Positions 1 to 8,285 of a stretch of DNA of 64,000 nt are shown here, in pieces. Under the pieces are notes generated by a model. The model did no database searches. It saw only the letters and a program-made list of their open reading frames with translations, and was not told the origin of the DNA. A program made the position numbers and the translations under genes. The stretch is from Burkholderia sp. Nafp2/4-1b (lineage in GTDB: Bacteria > Pseudomonadota > Gammaproteobacteria > Burkholderiales > Burkholderiaceae): NCBI RefSeq assembly GCF_003635165.1, contig NZ_ML058616.1, positions 62,001-126,000 of the forward strand, read 5' to 3'. Position 1 is the stretch's first letter. The number at the start of each line of letters is the position of its first letter.

Positions 1-98
1 TCTGCTCGCGGCGCGGCGAGATGTGAGCCCACGCCGAACGCCTGGCGCCGGCACCGCGGCTGCCGCCGCGCGCTTGCGTACCGGCCGCGCCAATGAAA

Positions 99-125
99 AA
101 AGGGCCTGCACCATGCAGGCCCTTT
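99..125 (-). terminator. Rho-independent terminator of the metQ-like gene
   Basis: A 9-bp perfect stem (102-110 with 114-122) closes a 3-nt loop, and A/T pairs extend it. Read on the minus strand it is followed by a run of T residues (complement of 96-101). It lies about 30 bp past the stop codon of the binding-protein gene. Confidence 0.85.
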
Positions 126-155
126 CGTTTCAGCAGTCCGACGGACAGGCAGCGT

Positions 156-971
156 TCAGAACGACGCGACCATCGAGCCCTTGAACTGCTTCTTGATGAA
201 TTCCTTCACTTCCGGCGACTGGTAAGCCTTGACCAGCTTCTTCACCCACGGCTGATCCTTGTCCTTCGCACGCACGGCGATCAGGTTCGCGTACGGGCTC
301 GTCAGCGCCTCGAGCGCGATCGCGTCCTTGGTCGGCTGCAGGTTCGCGGCGATCGCGTAGTTCGTGTTGATCACGGCGGCGTCGACGTCCGACAGCACGC
401 GCGGCAGTTGCGCGGCGTCGAGTTCGGAGATCTTCAGCTTCTTCGGGTTCTCGGCGACGTCGAGCGCCGTCGCGTTGTTGCCGCCCGTGCCGGCGCCGGC
501 CTTCAGCTTGATCACGCCTTGCGTCTGCAGCAGCAGCAGCGCGCGGTTCTCGTTCGACGGATCGTTCGGCACCGCGATCTTCGCGCCTTGCGGCAGATCC
601 TTCAGCGACTTGAACTTCTTCGAGTACACGCCGATCGGCGAGATGTAGGTCAGGCCCGCGCTGACGATCTTGTAGCCGCGCTGCTTCACCTGGCTGTCGA
701 GGTAGGGCTGGTGCTGGAAGCTGTTCGCGTCGAGGTCGCCCGCGTCGAGCGCCGCGTTCGGCTGCACGTAGTCATTGAACTCGATGACCTTCACGTTCAG
801 GCCTTCCTTCTCCTTCGCAACCTTCTGCACGAGCTGCCACACTTCCGCATCCGGGCCGGCGACCGTGCCGACCTTGATGACCTTGTCTTCGGCATGCGCG
901 GCCGCCGACAGCGTCAGTGCGGCACCGGTGGCCAGTACGGAAAATACCTTCAGGAGACTGCGACGCTTCAT
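156..971 (-). CDS. metQ: MetQ/NlpA-family substrate-binding protein
   Basis: This encodes a 271-residue periplasmic binding protein of the NlpA/MetQ family, which delivers D/L-methionine or related ligands to a MetNI ABC importer. The N-terminus (MKRRSLLK, a hydrophobic stretch, then AHA-ED) is a Sec signal peptide of about 27 residues. It has no lipobox cysteine, so the mature protein should be soluble and not a lipoprotein as in E. coli. Family landmarks include KVGTVAGPDAEVWQ near the mature N-terminus and the DANSFQHQPYL segment. No metN or metI gene is adjacent: a terminator follows it and the nearest upstream gene runs the other way. The ligand is therefore inferred from family only. 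The ATG start is directly before the signal peptide. Confidence 0.85.
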   Translation of the reverse strand: MKRRSLLKVFSVLATGAALTLSAAAHAEDKVIKVGTVAGPDAEVWQLVQKVAKEKEGLNVKVIEFNDYVQPNAALDAGDLDANSFQHQPYLDSQVKQRGYKIVSAGLTYISPIGVYSKKFKSLKDLPQGAKIAVPNDPSNENRALLLLQTQGVIKLKAGAGTGGNNATALDVAENPKKLKISELDAAQLPRVLSDVDAAVINTNYAIAANLQPTKDAIALEALTSPYANLIAVRAKDKDQPWVKKLVKAYQSPEVKEFIKKQFKGSMVASF

Positions 972-1200
972 CTGTTTCTCGCTTTCTTGCTAACTGAAAA
1001 TGGGGCGCGATACGGGTATGCCCGAACTCGCAGGAAGGGGCAAATGGTGTCACAGGATCCGCCGGAAGTGAAATACATCCCGCTCATATGGGTATGCACC
1101 GCGGCGGTGCCGGGCGCGCCCGCACGACACGCGACGGCCGCTGTGCTAAAAAGACCGGCTGACCGGCGCGCAGCGCGCCGGCGACATTCCAGGGCCATCC

Positions 1201-1491
1201 ATGTACGTCATCGACATCCACTACAACGCGTCGCTCGAGCGCATCGACGATGCACTCGAACGCCATCGTGCGTATCTGCAGCCGCTGTTCGAGCGCGGCA
1301 TCTTCATCGCGGCGGGGCCGAAGGTGCCGCGCGAAGGCGGCGTGATCCTCGCGGCCCGCATCGACCGCGACGAGCTCGACGCGATCCTCGAAACCGATCC
1401 GTTCGTGACGGAAGGACTCGCGACCTATCGCGTGACCGAATTCCGGATCACGCGTGCCGCGCAAGGCTTCAACGTGCCGGCGTTGCCGTAA
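1201..1491 (+). CDS. YciI-like protein (YCII domain)
   Basis: This encodes a 96-residue protein that is entirely one YCII-related alpha/beta domain (dimeric ferredoxin-like fold). Members are small cytoplasmic proteins, and a few act as lyases or dehalogenase-like enzymes using a His-Asp pair. The visible pattern is MYVIDIHYNASLERI, then RHRAYLQPLFERG and FIAAGPKVPREGG, with FRITRAAQGF at the C-terminus, as in other members. It stands alone between the divergent metQ-like gene and the convergent sco1 gene. The physiological substrate cannot be told from the sequence. Confidence 0.8.
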   Translation: MYVIDIHYNASLERIDDALERHRAYLQPLFERGIFIAAGPKVPREGGVILAARIDRDELDAILETDPFVTEGLATYRVTEFRITRAAQGFNVPALP

Positions 1492-1591
1492 CGCGAGCGA
1501 GCGCGAATGCATGTGCGCATGCACGCCGCGCGCGACGAGGTTGCGACGCGACGAGGCTGCGAATATCGATTCGAGGGGAAGCAGGAAGAAT

Positions 1592-1619
1592 GCGTGACGG
1601 CAGATCGCGGCCGTCACGC
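1592..1619. terminator. Stem-loop between convergent genes
   Basis: A perfect 10-bp inverted repeat (1592-1601 with 1610-1619, 8-nt loop) sits between the yciI-like gene and sco1, which converge here. Neither side has a clear T-run, so it may be a weak bidirectional terminator or an mRNA-end stabiliser. Confidence 0.4.
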
Positions 1620-1663
1620 GAATCGCCGGGCGAGCGCCCGGGCGATCATGCGGCGCGCGCCGC

Positions 1664-2290
1664 TCAGTCGACCAGCAGTTTCAGGTCGTGGACCCACGGG
1701 CCGGGGCCCTGCCCGTCGCGCACGAACAGGCGCAGCTTGCCGTTGCGATCGAACACGTAGCTCGCGGCGGTGTGATCCATCGTGTAGCTGCCGGGCGTCT
1801 TGCCGGGCACCTTCGCGTAGTACACGCGGAAATCCTTCGTGACCTTCTTGAGCTGCGCTTCGTCGGCCGCGCGCAGGCCGATGAACGACGGATCGAACGC
1901 GGGCACGTACTGGCCGAGCAGCGCGGGCGTGTCGCGCTCCGGATCGATGGTGACGAACAGCACCTGCACGCGCTTCGCGGCGTCAGGGCCGAGCTGCTTC
2001 AGCGCTTCGGACAGTTCGGCCATCGTCGTCGGGCACACGTCCGGGCAGTGCGTATAGCCGAAGAACATCACGACGGCACGCCCCTTGAAGTCGGCGAGCG
2101 TGCGCACCTTGCCGGTGGTATCGGGCAGCGAGAAGTCGCTGCCGAACTGCGTGTTGCCGGTGAGGTCGAGATTCTGGAATTTCGGCGCGTTGTCGCAGCC
2201 GGCGAGCAGCGTGGCTGCCGCGAATGCGCACGCGAGCATCCAGCCTTGGCGCGCGCGGCGCCCGAACCGTGAATGGAGCATTGCGTTCAA
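1664..2290 (-). CDS. sco1: SCO1/SenC copper chaperone
   Basis: This encodes a 208-residue SCO1/SenC/PrrC protein, a membrane-anchored thioredoxin-fold copper protein that loads or reduces the CuA centre of cytochrome oxidase subunit II. The N-terminus is a lipoprotein signal ending in the lipobox LLAGC. The copper-binding CPDVCP motif follows the FFGYTHC strand, and the conserved distal histidine is in MDHTAASYVFD. The mature part is one SCO domain of normal length. It is the last gene of the minus-strand oxidase assembly block, 9 bp after ctaB. A second, divergent SCO-like gene lies in the same block at 4349-4975. Confidence 0.93.
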   Translation of the reverse strand: MNAMLHSRFGRRARQGWMLACAFAAATLLAGCDNAPKFQNLDLTGNTQFGSDFSLPDTTGKVRTLADFKGRAVVMFFGYTHCPDVCPTTMAELSEALKQLGPDAAKRVQVLFVTIDPERDTPALLGQYVPAFDPSFIGLRAADEAQLKKVTKDFRVYYAKVPGKTPGSYTMDHTAASYVFDRNGKLRLFVRDGQGPGPWVHDLKLLVD

Positions 2291-2299
2291 ACCGTGCGG

Positions 2300-3202
2300 T
2301 TACACGCCGAGCAGCGGGCGTGCATAGTGATCGACAAGCAGCGCGGCGAACAGCAGCGACAGGTAGACGATCGAGTAGCGGAAGGCCTTGCGGGCGAGTT
2401 CGTCCGAATAGTCGCGGTAGATCTTCCATGCATAGGCGAGGAACACCGCGCCGAGCAGCACCGCGCTCACCAGGTAGACGGCCCCGCTCATCCCGGAGAT
2501 GAACGGCATCAGCGTGACCGCGAACAGGATCACCGTGTACAGCAGGATGTGCAGCCGCGTGAACTTCTCGCCGTGCGTGACCGGCAGCATCGGCAGGCCC
2601 GCGTTTTCGTAGTCCTTGCGGCGATAGAGCGCCAGCACCCAGAAATGCGGCGGCGTCCACACGAAGATGATCAGCACGAGGATCCACGCGTCGCCCGGCA
2701 CCGCGCCGGTGACCGCCGCCCAGCCGAGCGCCGGCGGCATCGCGCCCGACGCGCCGCCGATCACGATGTTCTGCGGCGTCATCGGCTTGAGCAGCAGCGT
2801 GTAGACCACCGCGTAGCCGACGAACGTCGCGATCGTCAGCCACATCGTCAACGGGTTCGTGAACGTATAGAGCGTCCACGCGCCGACGCTGCCGAGCACG
2901 GCCGAGAACAGCAGGATCTGCGGGGTCGTGATCTCGCCGCGGGCGGACGGGCGCCACGCGGTGCGGCGCATCATCGCGTCGATCTTCTGCTCGACGAGGC
3001 AGTTGATCGCGAACGCGGCGCCGGCCAGCAGCCAGATGCCGACCGTGCCGCCGATCAGCACATGCCACGGCACCATACCCGGCGTCGCGAGAAACATGCC
3101 GATCACCGCGCAGAACACCGCGAGCTGCGTGACACGCGGCTTCGTCAGCGCCATGTACTGCGAAAACCGGCTACCGGGCGATTGGGAAAGGGTGCTTTGC
3201 AT
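2300..3202 (-). CDS. ctaB: Protoheme IX farnesyltransferase (heme O synthase)
   Basis: This encodes a 300-residue UbiA-superfamily prenyltransferase that joins a farnesyl chain to heme B to give heme O, the first step to heme A. It is a polytopic inner-membrane enzyme with about nine membrane segments. The first aspartate-rich-type motif is seen in NCLVEQKIDAMMRRT (Cox10/CyoE signature), and YTFTNPLTMW and RRKDYENAGLPMLP are also typical. The open frame runs further upstream, but the ATG at 3202 gives MQSTLSQSPG and the usual family length, and upstream residues overlap ctaA. Its product is the substrate of CtaA, encoded just upstream. Confidence 0.93.
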   Translation of the reverse strand: MQSTLSQSPGSRFSQYMALTKPRVTQLAVFCAVIGMFLATPGMVPWHVLIGGTVGIWLLAGAAFAINCLVEQKIDAMMRRTAWRPSARGEITTPQILLFSAVLGSVGAWTLYTFTNPLTMWLTIATFVGYAVVYTLLLKPMTPQNIVIGGASGAMPPALGWAAVTGAVPGDAWILVLIIFVWTPPHFWVLALYRRKDYENAGLPMLPVTHGEKFTRLHILLYTVILFAVTLMPFISGMSGAVYLVSAVLLGAVFLAYAWKIYRDYSDELARKAFRYSIVYLSLLFAALLVDHYARPLLGV

Positions 3203-3210
3203 GGGGACGG

Positions 3211-4323
3211 TCACGCCGGGGCGGCGTCGCGCGCGGGCTGCACGACACGGCCGGGGCGGCTTGAAAGGATGCGAAAGTTTAACATGACGACGAGCAGCAA
3301 CAGGATCGCGGCGCCGCCGTTGTGCGCGACGGCGACCGGCAGCGGCCACTGCAGCACGATGTTGGTCAGGCCCGTCAGGAACTGCAGCAGGACGACCAGC
3401 AGCACGCCGTTCGCGGGCCGCCGCAAGGACTCGAAGCGGCGCATCTTCAGCGCGAACCCGGCCAGGTAGGCGACCACGACGAACGCGAACGTGCGGTGGC
3501 TCCAGTGGATCGCGACCAGCGCATCCTGCGTGATCGCGTCGCCGTCCCGCGTCATCCCGAGCGCGCGCCAAAGATGAAAGCCCTGCGCGAAGTTCATCGG
3601 CGGAATCCACTGGCCGTTGCAGGTCGGGAAATCGGTACACGCGAGCACCGCGTAGTTGGTGCTTACCCAGCCGCCGAGCGCGATCTGCACGACCAGCAGC
3701 AGCAGCGCCGCGAGCGCGGCCGCGCGGTAGCGGCCGGCTTCCGGGTCATGCGACGGCAGCGGCGTCTGCCGCGCCGCGAGCCAGCCGAGCGTGCCGAGCA
3801 GCGCGAGGCCGAGCAGCAGGTGGGTCGTGACGATCACCGGCTGCAGCTTCATCGTGACCGTCCACGCGCCGAACACGCCCTGCACGACGATCAGCAACAG
3901 CAGGCTCGTCGGCCACCACGGCGACACGTGCAGCGGGCGGCGGCGCAGCCGCGCGGACCACGCGATCACGACCTGCGCGATGATCAGCACGCCGATCGCC
4001 ATCGCGAAATAGCGGTGGATCATCTCGATCCACGCCTTCGTCATGCTGACCGGCCCGGTCGGCATCGCCTGGTGCGCGGCCGTGATCGCCGCATGCGCGA
4101 TGAACGGCGACGACGTACCGTAGCAGCCGGGCCAGTCCGGGCAGCCGAGGCCCGAATCGGTCAGCCGCGTGAAACCGCCGAACATCACGAGGTCGAGGGT
4201 AAGGAACGTGGTGATCCACACCAGCTTGCGGAACTTGTTGTCGTCTGCCTTCACCCACACGTACGACAGCGGCAGCAGCGCGATGCAGAAGCCGATCAGG
4301 CCGAGTTGCAGTAGATACGACAT
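3211..4323 (-). CDS. ctaA: Heme A synthase (COX15/CtaA)
   Basis: This encodes a 370-residue COX15/CtaA membrane protein that oxidises the C8 methyl of heme O to give heme A for the aa3 oxidase. Eight hydrophobic segments are visible. Conserved heme-ligand histidines sit in EMIHRYFA, TTHLLLG, HWSHRTF and AHNGGAA. The first loop has the family pattern FTRLTDSGLGCPDWPGCYG, with a CPDWPGC cysteine pair that recurs as CTDFPTCNGQW in the second half. This is the duplicated architecture expected of the family. ctaB follows after 8 bp and the second SCO-like gene precedes it by 25 bp. Confidence 0.94.
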   Translation of the reverse strand: MSYLLQLGLIGFCIALLPLSYVWVKADDNKFRKLVWITTFLTLDLVMFGGFTRLTDSGLGCPDWPGCYGTSSPFIAHAAITAAHQAMPTGPVSMTKAWIEMIHRYFAMAIGVLIIAQVVIAWSARLRRRPLHVSPWWPTSLLLLIVVQGVFGAWTVTMKLQPVIVTTHLLLGLALLGTLGWLAARQTPLPSHDPEAGRYRAAALAALLLLVVQIALGGWVSTNYAVLACTDFPTCNGQWIPPMNFAQGFHLWRALGMTRDGDAITQDALVAIHWSHRTFAFVVVAYLAGFALKMRRFESLRRPANGVLLVVLLQFLTGLTNIVLQWPLPVAVAHNGGAAILLLLVVMLNFRILSSRPGRVVQPARDAAPA

Positions 4324-4348
4324 CGGAATGGTGCCTCGTTCTCTCGCC

Positions 4349-4975
4349 TTAGCCGATGCTCGACCACTTCAGCAGCTTCGTCACGTCCGACTTGATCTTG
4401 CTGGGGTTCGGGTCTTTCGGGAAACGCATCATCAGGTTGCCGTTCGGGTCGACCATGTAGATATGGTCGCTGTCCTTCGTGCCGGTGTCGGCCGGCAGCC
4501 ACGCGGCGACCGCGGCCGGATCGGCGATCAGCCGGCGCGTGTCCGGATACGCTTCGAGCACCTTCGGCGGCACCGTGCCCGCATCGCTGCGCAGCCACAC
4601 CATCGTGATCCGGTGCCGTTCGCCCGCCTGCGTGACGCGGATCTGGCGCATGAAGTAAAGCTTTTGCGCGCACGCGTCGTCGCATGCGCTGCGGTCGGTC
4701 ATCACGAACAGCCACACCCCGCGCAGCGACGACAGCGGCACCGTCTTGCCGGTTTCGTCGGTGACCTGCAGGCCGGCCGGAATCGGCCGCTGCGGCTCGA
4801 TCAGCGTGCCGTAGTTGGTCGAGCCGCCCTTCGGCTTGATCACGTAATAGGTGAAGTACGACGCAAGTATCGGCGCCGCGCACACGAGCCCGAGCAGTAC
4901 GAGCATCCAACGGCCGCGCTTGCGGGCCGCCGGCGAAACCGGCGCCGTGGCCGGACCCTGACGGGAAGATTGCAT
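4349..4975 (-). CDS. SCO/thioredoxin-like oxidase assembly protein
   Basis: This encodes a 208-residue single-pass membrane protein with a periplasmic thioredoxin-like domain. The one membrane helix (about residues 21-41) follows an Arg/Lys-rich N-terminus. The domain resembles SCO proteins but is divergent: CDDAC stands where SCO has CPxxxC, and a histidine in SDHIYMVDPNG aligns with the SCO copper-ligand histidine. It sits between SURF1 and ctaA, so an oxidase copper or heme assembly role is inferred. I chose the ATG at 4975, which has a GAGAGG-type ribosome site. An in-frame GTG at 5011 would add 12 residues. The exact function is not known to me. Confidence 0.72.
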   Translation of the reverse strand: MQSSRQGPATAPVSPAARKRGRWMLVLLGLVCAAPILASYFTYYVIKPKGGSTNYGTLIEPQRPIPAGLQVTDETGKTVPLSSLRGVWLFVMTDRSACDDACAQKLYFMRQIRVTQAGERHRITMVWLRSDAGTVPPKVLEAYPDTRRLIADPAAVAAWLPADTGTKDSDHIYMVDPNGNLMMRFPKDPNPSKIKSDVTKLLKWSSIG

Positions 4976-5035
4976 GGACAAATCAGACCTCTCGAAACGA
5001 ACCCGCGGCACTGGCGCCGCGTCCGGGCATCGCGC

Positions 5036-5746
5036 TCACGCGCCGGCCGACTTCTTCGCCGCACGCCGCGCGGCGTACAGGCCGAAACCGAGCGCGGCCG
5101 CCGCGATGCCCCACCACTGAAACATGTAACCGTAATTGCGCTCGACGCCGGTCGTCGCCGCCGGCCAGTCGCGCACGAGCTTGTCGCCGTCGTCGCTCGT
5201 CTGCTGGATCACGAACGGCTGCAGCGGCAACCCCGTTTCCTTCGCATACGCGGCGACGTCGAGGTTCTGCCGGATCTTCTGATGCGCGGCCGACCCGCCC
5301 TCGCCGAGCTCGAATGCACGCGACGCGTCGGCGCGCGCGATGCCGACGATCTCGACTTCGCCGGCCGGCGTCGCGAACGGCTCGATCGCCGTGCGATCGG
5401 CGATGTTGCGCGGCAGCCAGCCGCGATTCACCAGCACGGCGCCGCCGCCCGTGAGTTTAAACGGCATCACGACGTAAAAACCCGGCTGGTCGTTATACGG
5501 CCGATTGTCGAGAAACACCGCCTGCTCGGGCACGAAGCGGCCGCGGGCCCGCACGCGATGGAACTCGATCGACGCGAGCGCAAGCGGCTGCGCGCCGACG
5601 TCGACGGGCGCCGCTTGCTCGTAGCGCTCGATGTTCGCCTGCAGCGCTTCCTTCTGGTGCGCGCGGTCGCGCTGCCAGAACCCGAGGCGAATCGTGACCG
5701 CGACGACGGCGAGGATCAGCAGCGCAGGCAGCCAGCGGATCTTCAT
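5036..5746 (-). CDS. SURF1-family oxidase assembly protein
   Basis: This encodes a 236-residue SURF1/Shy1 protein, an inner-membrane factor that helps heme A insertion into subunit I of aa3-type oxidases. It has the family two-helix layout, one segment at residues 5-20 and one near the C-terminus in the MFQWWGIAAAALGFGLY region, around a periplasmic domain. The signatures LGFWQRDRAHQKEAL, FLDNRPYNDQPGFYV and VNRGWLP are clear, as is YMFQWWG. The ATG at 5746 is used; an in-frame ATG lies at 5767. It diverges from the small twin-membrane gene starting at 5831. Confidence 0.92.
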   Translation of the reverse strand: MKIRWLPALLILAVVAVTIRLGFWQRDRAHQKEALQANIERYEQAAPVDVGAQPLALASIEFHRVRARGRFVPEQAVFLDNRPYNDQPGFYVVMPFKLTGGGAVLVNRGWLPRNIADRTAIEPFATPAGEVEIVGIARADASRAFELGEGGSAAHQKIRQNLDVAAYAKETGLPLQPFVIQQTSDDGDKLVRDWPAATTGVERNYGYMFQWWGIAAAALGFGLYAARRAAKKSAGA

Positions 5747-5830
5747 CGGGCCACCCGCGAGGCGCATTCGCGAAAACGAAGTGCGATAATTATCCTCTTC
5801 CTTTCGAATTGCCGTCGTCCGGTTCGTGTC

Positions 5831-6040
5831 ATGCACATCCTCGTTCCCATCGCCTTCGTCCTGATCATCGCCAGCATGGGCTCGGCGCTCTATTTCATGA
5901 TGCACGACCGCGGCCATACGAAACGCATGGTCTGGTCGCTGGCCACCCGCGTCGGGCTGTCCGTCTCGCTGTTCCTGTTCATCCTGTTCGCGAACTGGAT
6001 GGGCTGGATTCATTCGACCGGCCTGCCTGTCGGGCGTTGA
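5831..6040 (+). CDS. Twin transmembrane protein (DUF2909 type)
   Basis: This encodes a 69-residue protein with two hydrophobic helices (about 3-23 and 40-60) joined by a short basic loop, HDRGHTKRM. It matches the DUF2909 'twin transmembrane' family commonly found inside oxidase assembly loci of beta- and gamma-proteobacteria. It is the only gene of this block on the plus strand, sitting divergently between ctaE and SURF1. A role in oxidase assembly or stability is inferred from location only. Confidence 0.78.
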   Translation: MHILVPIAFVLIIASMGSALYFMMHDRGHTKRMVWSLATRVGLSVSLFLFILFANWMGWIHSTGLPVGR

Positions 6041-6171
6041 TGCGTTGACCGCCGTGACATTTCGCCGCACAACGGCGCCACCAAGCAAAAGCGCCGCCTG
6101 ACTGAGTCGCGGCGGCGCCGGGGTGGCGTTGAGCGCGAGCAGCCAGCCGCTGCTCCGTCCCCGCCAATGAA

Positions 6172-6201
6172 AACGGCCCGCGCATCGCTGCGCGGGCCGT
6201 T
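6172..6201 (-). terminator. Terminator after ctaE
   Basis: A 13-bp perfect GC-rich stem (6172-6184 with 6189-6201) closes a 4-nt loop just past the ctaE stop codon. On the minus strand only a short T-run follows (complement of 6169-6173). It would end or attenuate the ctaC-ctaE transcript before SURF1. Confidence 0.75.
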
Positions 6202-6208
6202 GTTCCAT

Positions 6209-7066
6209 TTACAGCCAGTAGACGACGACGTACAGGCCGAGCCAGACGACGTCGACGAAGTGCCAGTACCAGGCGGCGCCTTCGAATGCGAAGTGGTGAT
6301 CCGGCTTGAAGTGGCCGCGGATCATCCGCACCAGCACCACCGCGAGCATCGTGCCGCCGAGGAACACGTGGAAGCCGTGGAAGCCCGTCAGCAGGAAGAA
6401 CGTCGAGCCGTAGACGCCCGAGTTCAGCGTCAGGTTCAGTTCGTTGTACGCGTGGTAGTACTCGAAGCCCTGCATGAACAGGAAGCAGATACCAAGCACG
6501 AGCGTCGCGGCCAGCCATGCGATCGCCTTCTTGCGATAATCGTCGCGCAGCGCATGGTGCGAGATCGTCAGCGTCACGCCCGACGACAGCAGCAATGCCG
6601 TGTTCAGCGTCGGGATCGGCCACGGGCCCATCGTCTTGAAGTGACCGGCGAGCGCGGCGGGGCCTTCGTTCGGCCACACGGCGGAGAAGTCCGGCCAGAT
6701 CAGCTTGTAGTCGAGGCTGCCGAGCTGGTGCAGCGCGATTTCACGCGCATAGAACAGCGCGCCGAAGAAGGCGCCGAAGAACATCACTTCGGAGAAGATG
6801 AACCAGCTCATGCTCCAGCGGTACGACTTGTCGACGTTCTTGCCGTAATGACCGCCTTCCGACTCGGCGATCGCGTCGCCGAACCAGTGATACAGCGTGA
6901 AGAGCAACCACAGCAGGCCGAGCAGCGCCGTAAACGGCGCCCAGTCGTGACCGTTGATCCACAGCGCCGTCGACCCGAGCATGACCAGCAAGCCGGTGGC
7001 CGCACTGATCGGATGGTGCGACGGATGCGGCACGAAATAGTACGGGGTCTGGTTTTGACCGCTCAT
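6209..7066 (-). CDS. ctaE: Cytochrome c oxidase subunit III
   Basis: This encodes the 285-residue subunit III of the aa3-type cytochrome c oxidase, an integral membrane subunit that stabilises the catalytic core and its proton uptake. Seven hydrophobic segments are visible. Family signatures include YFVPHPSHHPI at the N-terminus, WFIFSEVMFFGAFFGALFYAREIALHQ, LLLSSGVTLT, GFHGFHVFLGG and the ending AWYWHFVDVVWLGLYVVVYW. The glutamate of SEVMFF is the conserved lipid/proton-pathway residue. It is the last structural gene of the ctaC-ctaD-ctaE set and ends at a strong terminator. Confidence 0.96.
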   Translation of the reverse strand: MSGQNQTPYYFVPHPSHHPISAATGLLVMLGSTALWINGHDWAPFTALLGLLWLLFTLYHWFGDAIAESEGGHYGKNVDKSYRWSMSWFIFSEVMFFGAFFGALFYAREIALHQLGSLDYKLIWPDFSAVWPNEGPAALAGHFKTMGPWPIPTLNTALLLSSGVTLTISHHALRDDYRKKAIAWLAATLVLGICFLFMQGFEYYHAYNELNLTLNSGVYGSTFFLLTGFHGFHVFLGGTMLAVVLVRMIRGHFKPDHHFAFEGAAWYWHFVDVVWLGLYVVVYWL

Positions 7067-7204
7067 GCTTGATTCTCCACTTCAGTCCAATTTGTGTACC
7101 GGAAACCGCTCCGGCTTTATTTCTTGCGCGGCGCCACCGCCGCCGCACTTTCCCGCACGCGGCGCCGGGGCGCCGCGCACCGCATTCTTTCGTGGCCGCG
7201 GGCT

Positions 7205-7405
7205 TCAGCCCACGACCGCACGCACGATCAGGATCAGCACGCCGATGAACACGCCGGCCGCGATCAACGCGACGATCAGCACGTGCAGCGGATTGAGCTG
7301 CGTCGCATCGGCCTCCAGGTCGCGCCGCTTGCGCACCCCGAAGAACGACCACAACACCGCTCGCACCGCCTGGCCGAACGACCCGCTCCGCTTGGTCTCA
7401 GTCAC
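7205..7405 (-). CDS. DUF2970 small membrane protein
   Basis: This encodes a 66-residue protein with a basic N-terminus (SFFGVRKRRDLEAD) and one C-terminal membrane helix. It matches the DUF2970 family that accompanies ctaG and ctaE in many beta-proteobacteria. The start is a GTG at 7405 with a GGAGG ribosome site; the gene begins 15 bp after ctaG ends. Its function is unknown, and an oxidase assembly or membrane-anchoring role is inferred from its conserved place between ctaG and ctaE. Confidence 0.85.
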   Translation of the reverse strand: MTETKRSGSFGQAVRAVLWSFFGVRKRRDLEADATQLNPLHVLIVALIAAGVFIGVLILIVRAVVG

Positions 7406-7420
7406 CGCTCGCCTCCGTCG

Positions 7421-8029
7421 TCATGCGTCCGGCTTCGCCGCGCCCTGCGCCGCCGTCTTGCGCGGTGCGGGCGCCGGCGCGGCCGGCGTATTCAGCTCGA
7501 AGAACGTGTACGACAGCGTGATCGTCTTCACGTCCTTCGGCAGTTTCGGATCGATCACGAACACCACCGGCATCTTGCGCGACTCGTTCGCGGCCAGCGT
7601 CTGCTGCGTGAAGCAAAAACACTCGATCTTCTTGAAGAACTCCGTCGCCTGCTTCGGCGCGTAGCTCGGGATCGCCTGCGCGACCACCGGCCGGCCCTGC
7701 CCGTTGGTCACGTCGTACACGATCGTCGTCAGTTCGCCCGGATGCACGTCGAGGCTGTTGTGTTCCGGCTTGAAACCGAGCGGCCCGCGCGCATTCGCAT
7801 CGAACTCGACCGACACCGTGCGGCTGTAGTCGACCTGCGAGTTCTTTGCCTCGCGCTCGCTGACATCGCGCTGCACGAGATTGTTGATGCCAGTGATCTG
7901 GCAAATCGCGCGATACATCGGGATCAGCGCGAAGCCGAAGCCGAACATCAGCCCGGCCACGACGAAGAGCTTCACCAGCATCGAACGATTGAACGCGCGA
8001 TCGGCGGCGCCCTCTTCCGGCTTCGACAT
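7421..8029 (-). CDS. ctaG: Cytochrome c oxidase assembly protein CtaG (Cox11)
   Basis: This encodes a 202-residue Cox11/CtaG copper chaperone for the CuB site of subunit I. One N-terminal helix (about residues 19-38) anchors an immunoglobulin-like periplasmic domain. The copper motif IECFCF is intact in the context FFKKIECFCFTQQTL. The CxxxxxxC-free N-terminus and YRAICQITGINN are typical of bacterial members. The last ~20 residues are an Ala/Pro/Lys tail rich in low-complexity sequence. It follows the 46-residue small assembly gene and precedes DUF2970. Confidence 0.95.
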   Translation of the reverse strand: MSKPEEGAADRAFNRSMLVKLFVVAGLMFGFGFALIPMYRAICQITGINNLVQRDVSEREAKNSQVDYSRTVSVEFDANARGPLGFKPEHNSLDVHPGELTTIVYDVTNGQGRPVVAQAIPSYAPKQATEFFKKIECFCFTQQTLAANESRKMPVVFVIDPKLPKDVKTITLSYTFFELNTPAAPAPAPRKTAAQGAAKPDA

Positions 8030-8064
8030 ACGACAACTTCCTCGCTACTGCGTCAGTTACTGCA

Positions 8065-8205
8065 TCAGTGAGTGGACAGCCACCACTGCTTGATCACGAC
8101 ACCCACAAAAAAAACGGCGGCGATGACGAGCAGGATGAGGCCGAGCCGCTTGTTGCCCGCACGGATCTGCTCGGGCGTTCGTCTTTCTTGTGGATTCCGG
8201 TTCAT
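8065..8205 (-). CDS. Small oxidase assembly protein (46 aa)
   Basis: This short gene encodes MNRNPQERRTPEQIR, a basic patch, then one membrane helix ending KQWWLSTH, 46 residues in all. Such 'cytochrome oxidase small assembly protein' genes lie between ctaD and ctaG in Burkholderia and relatives. The ATG at 8205 fits that pattern and leaves 80 bp from ctaD. The Arg-rich start suggests the N-terminus is cytoplasmic. Identification rests on size, helix and position. Confidence 0.72.
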   Translation of the reverse strand: MNRNPQERRTPEQIRAGNKRLGLILLVIAAVFFVGVVIKQWWLSTH

Positions 8206-8285
8206 CTGAAACTTCGCTGAAACTTCAGTTCGGCGCCCGCCGCGCCTGCCTGGGCGGCAGGCAGCGGCGGAACGCGGGGTGAAAC

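Noticed and set aside
93..1760. A 555-codon open frame on the plus strand.
   Set aside because: It is Arg-rich, antisense to the metQ-like gene, overlaps yciI, and resembles the usual GC-rich shadow frames.
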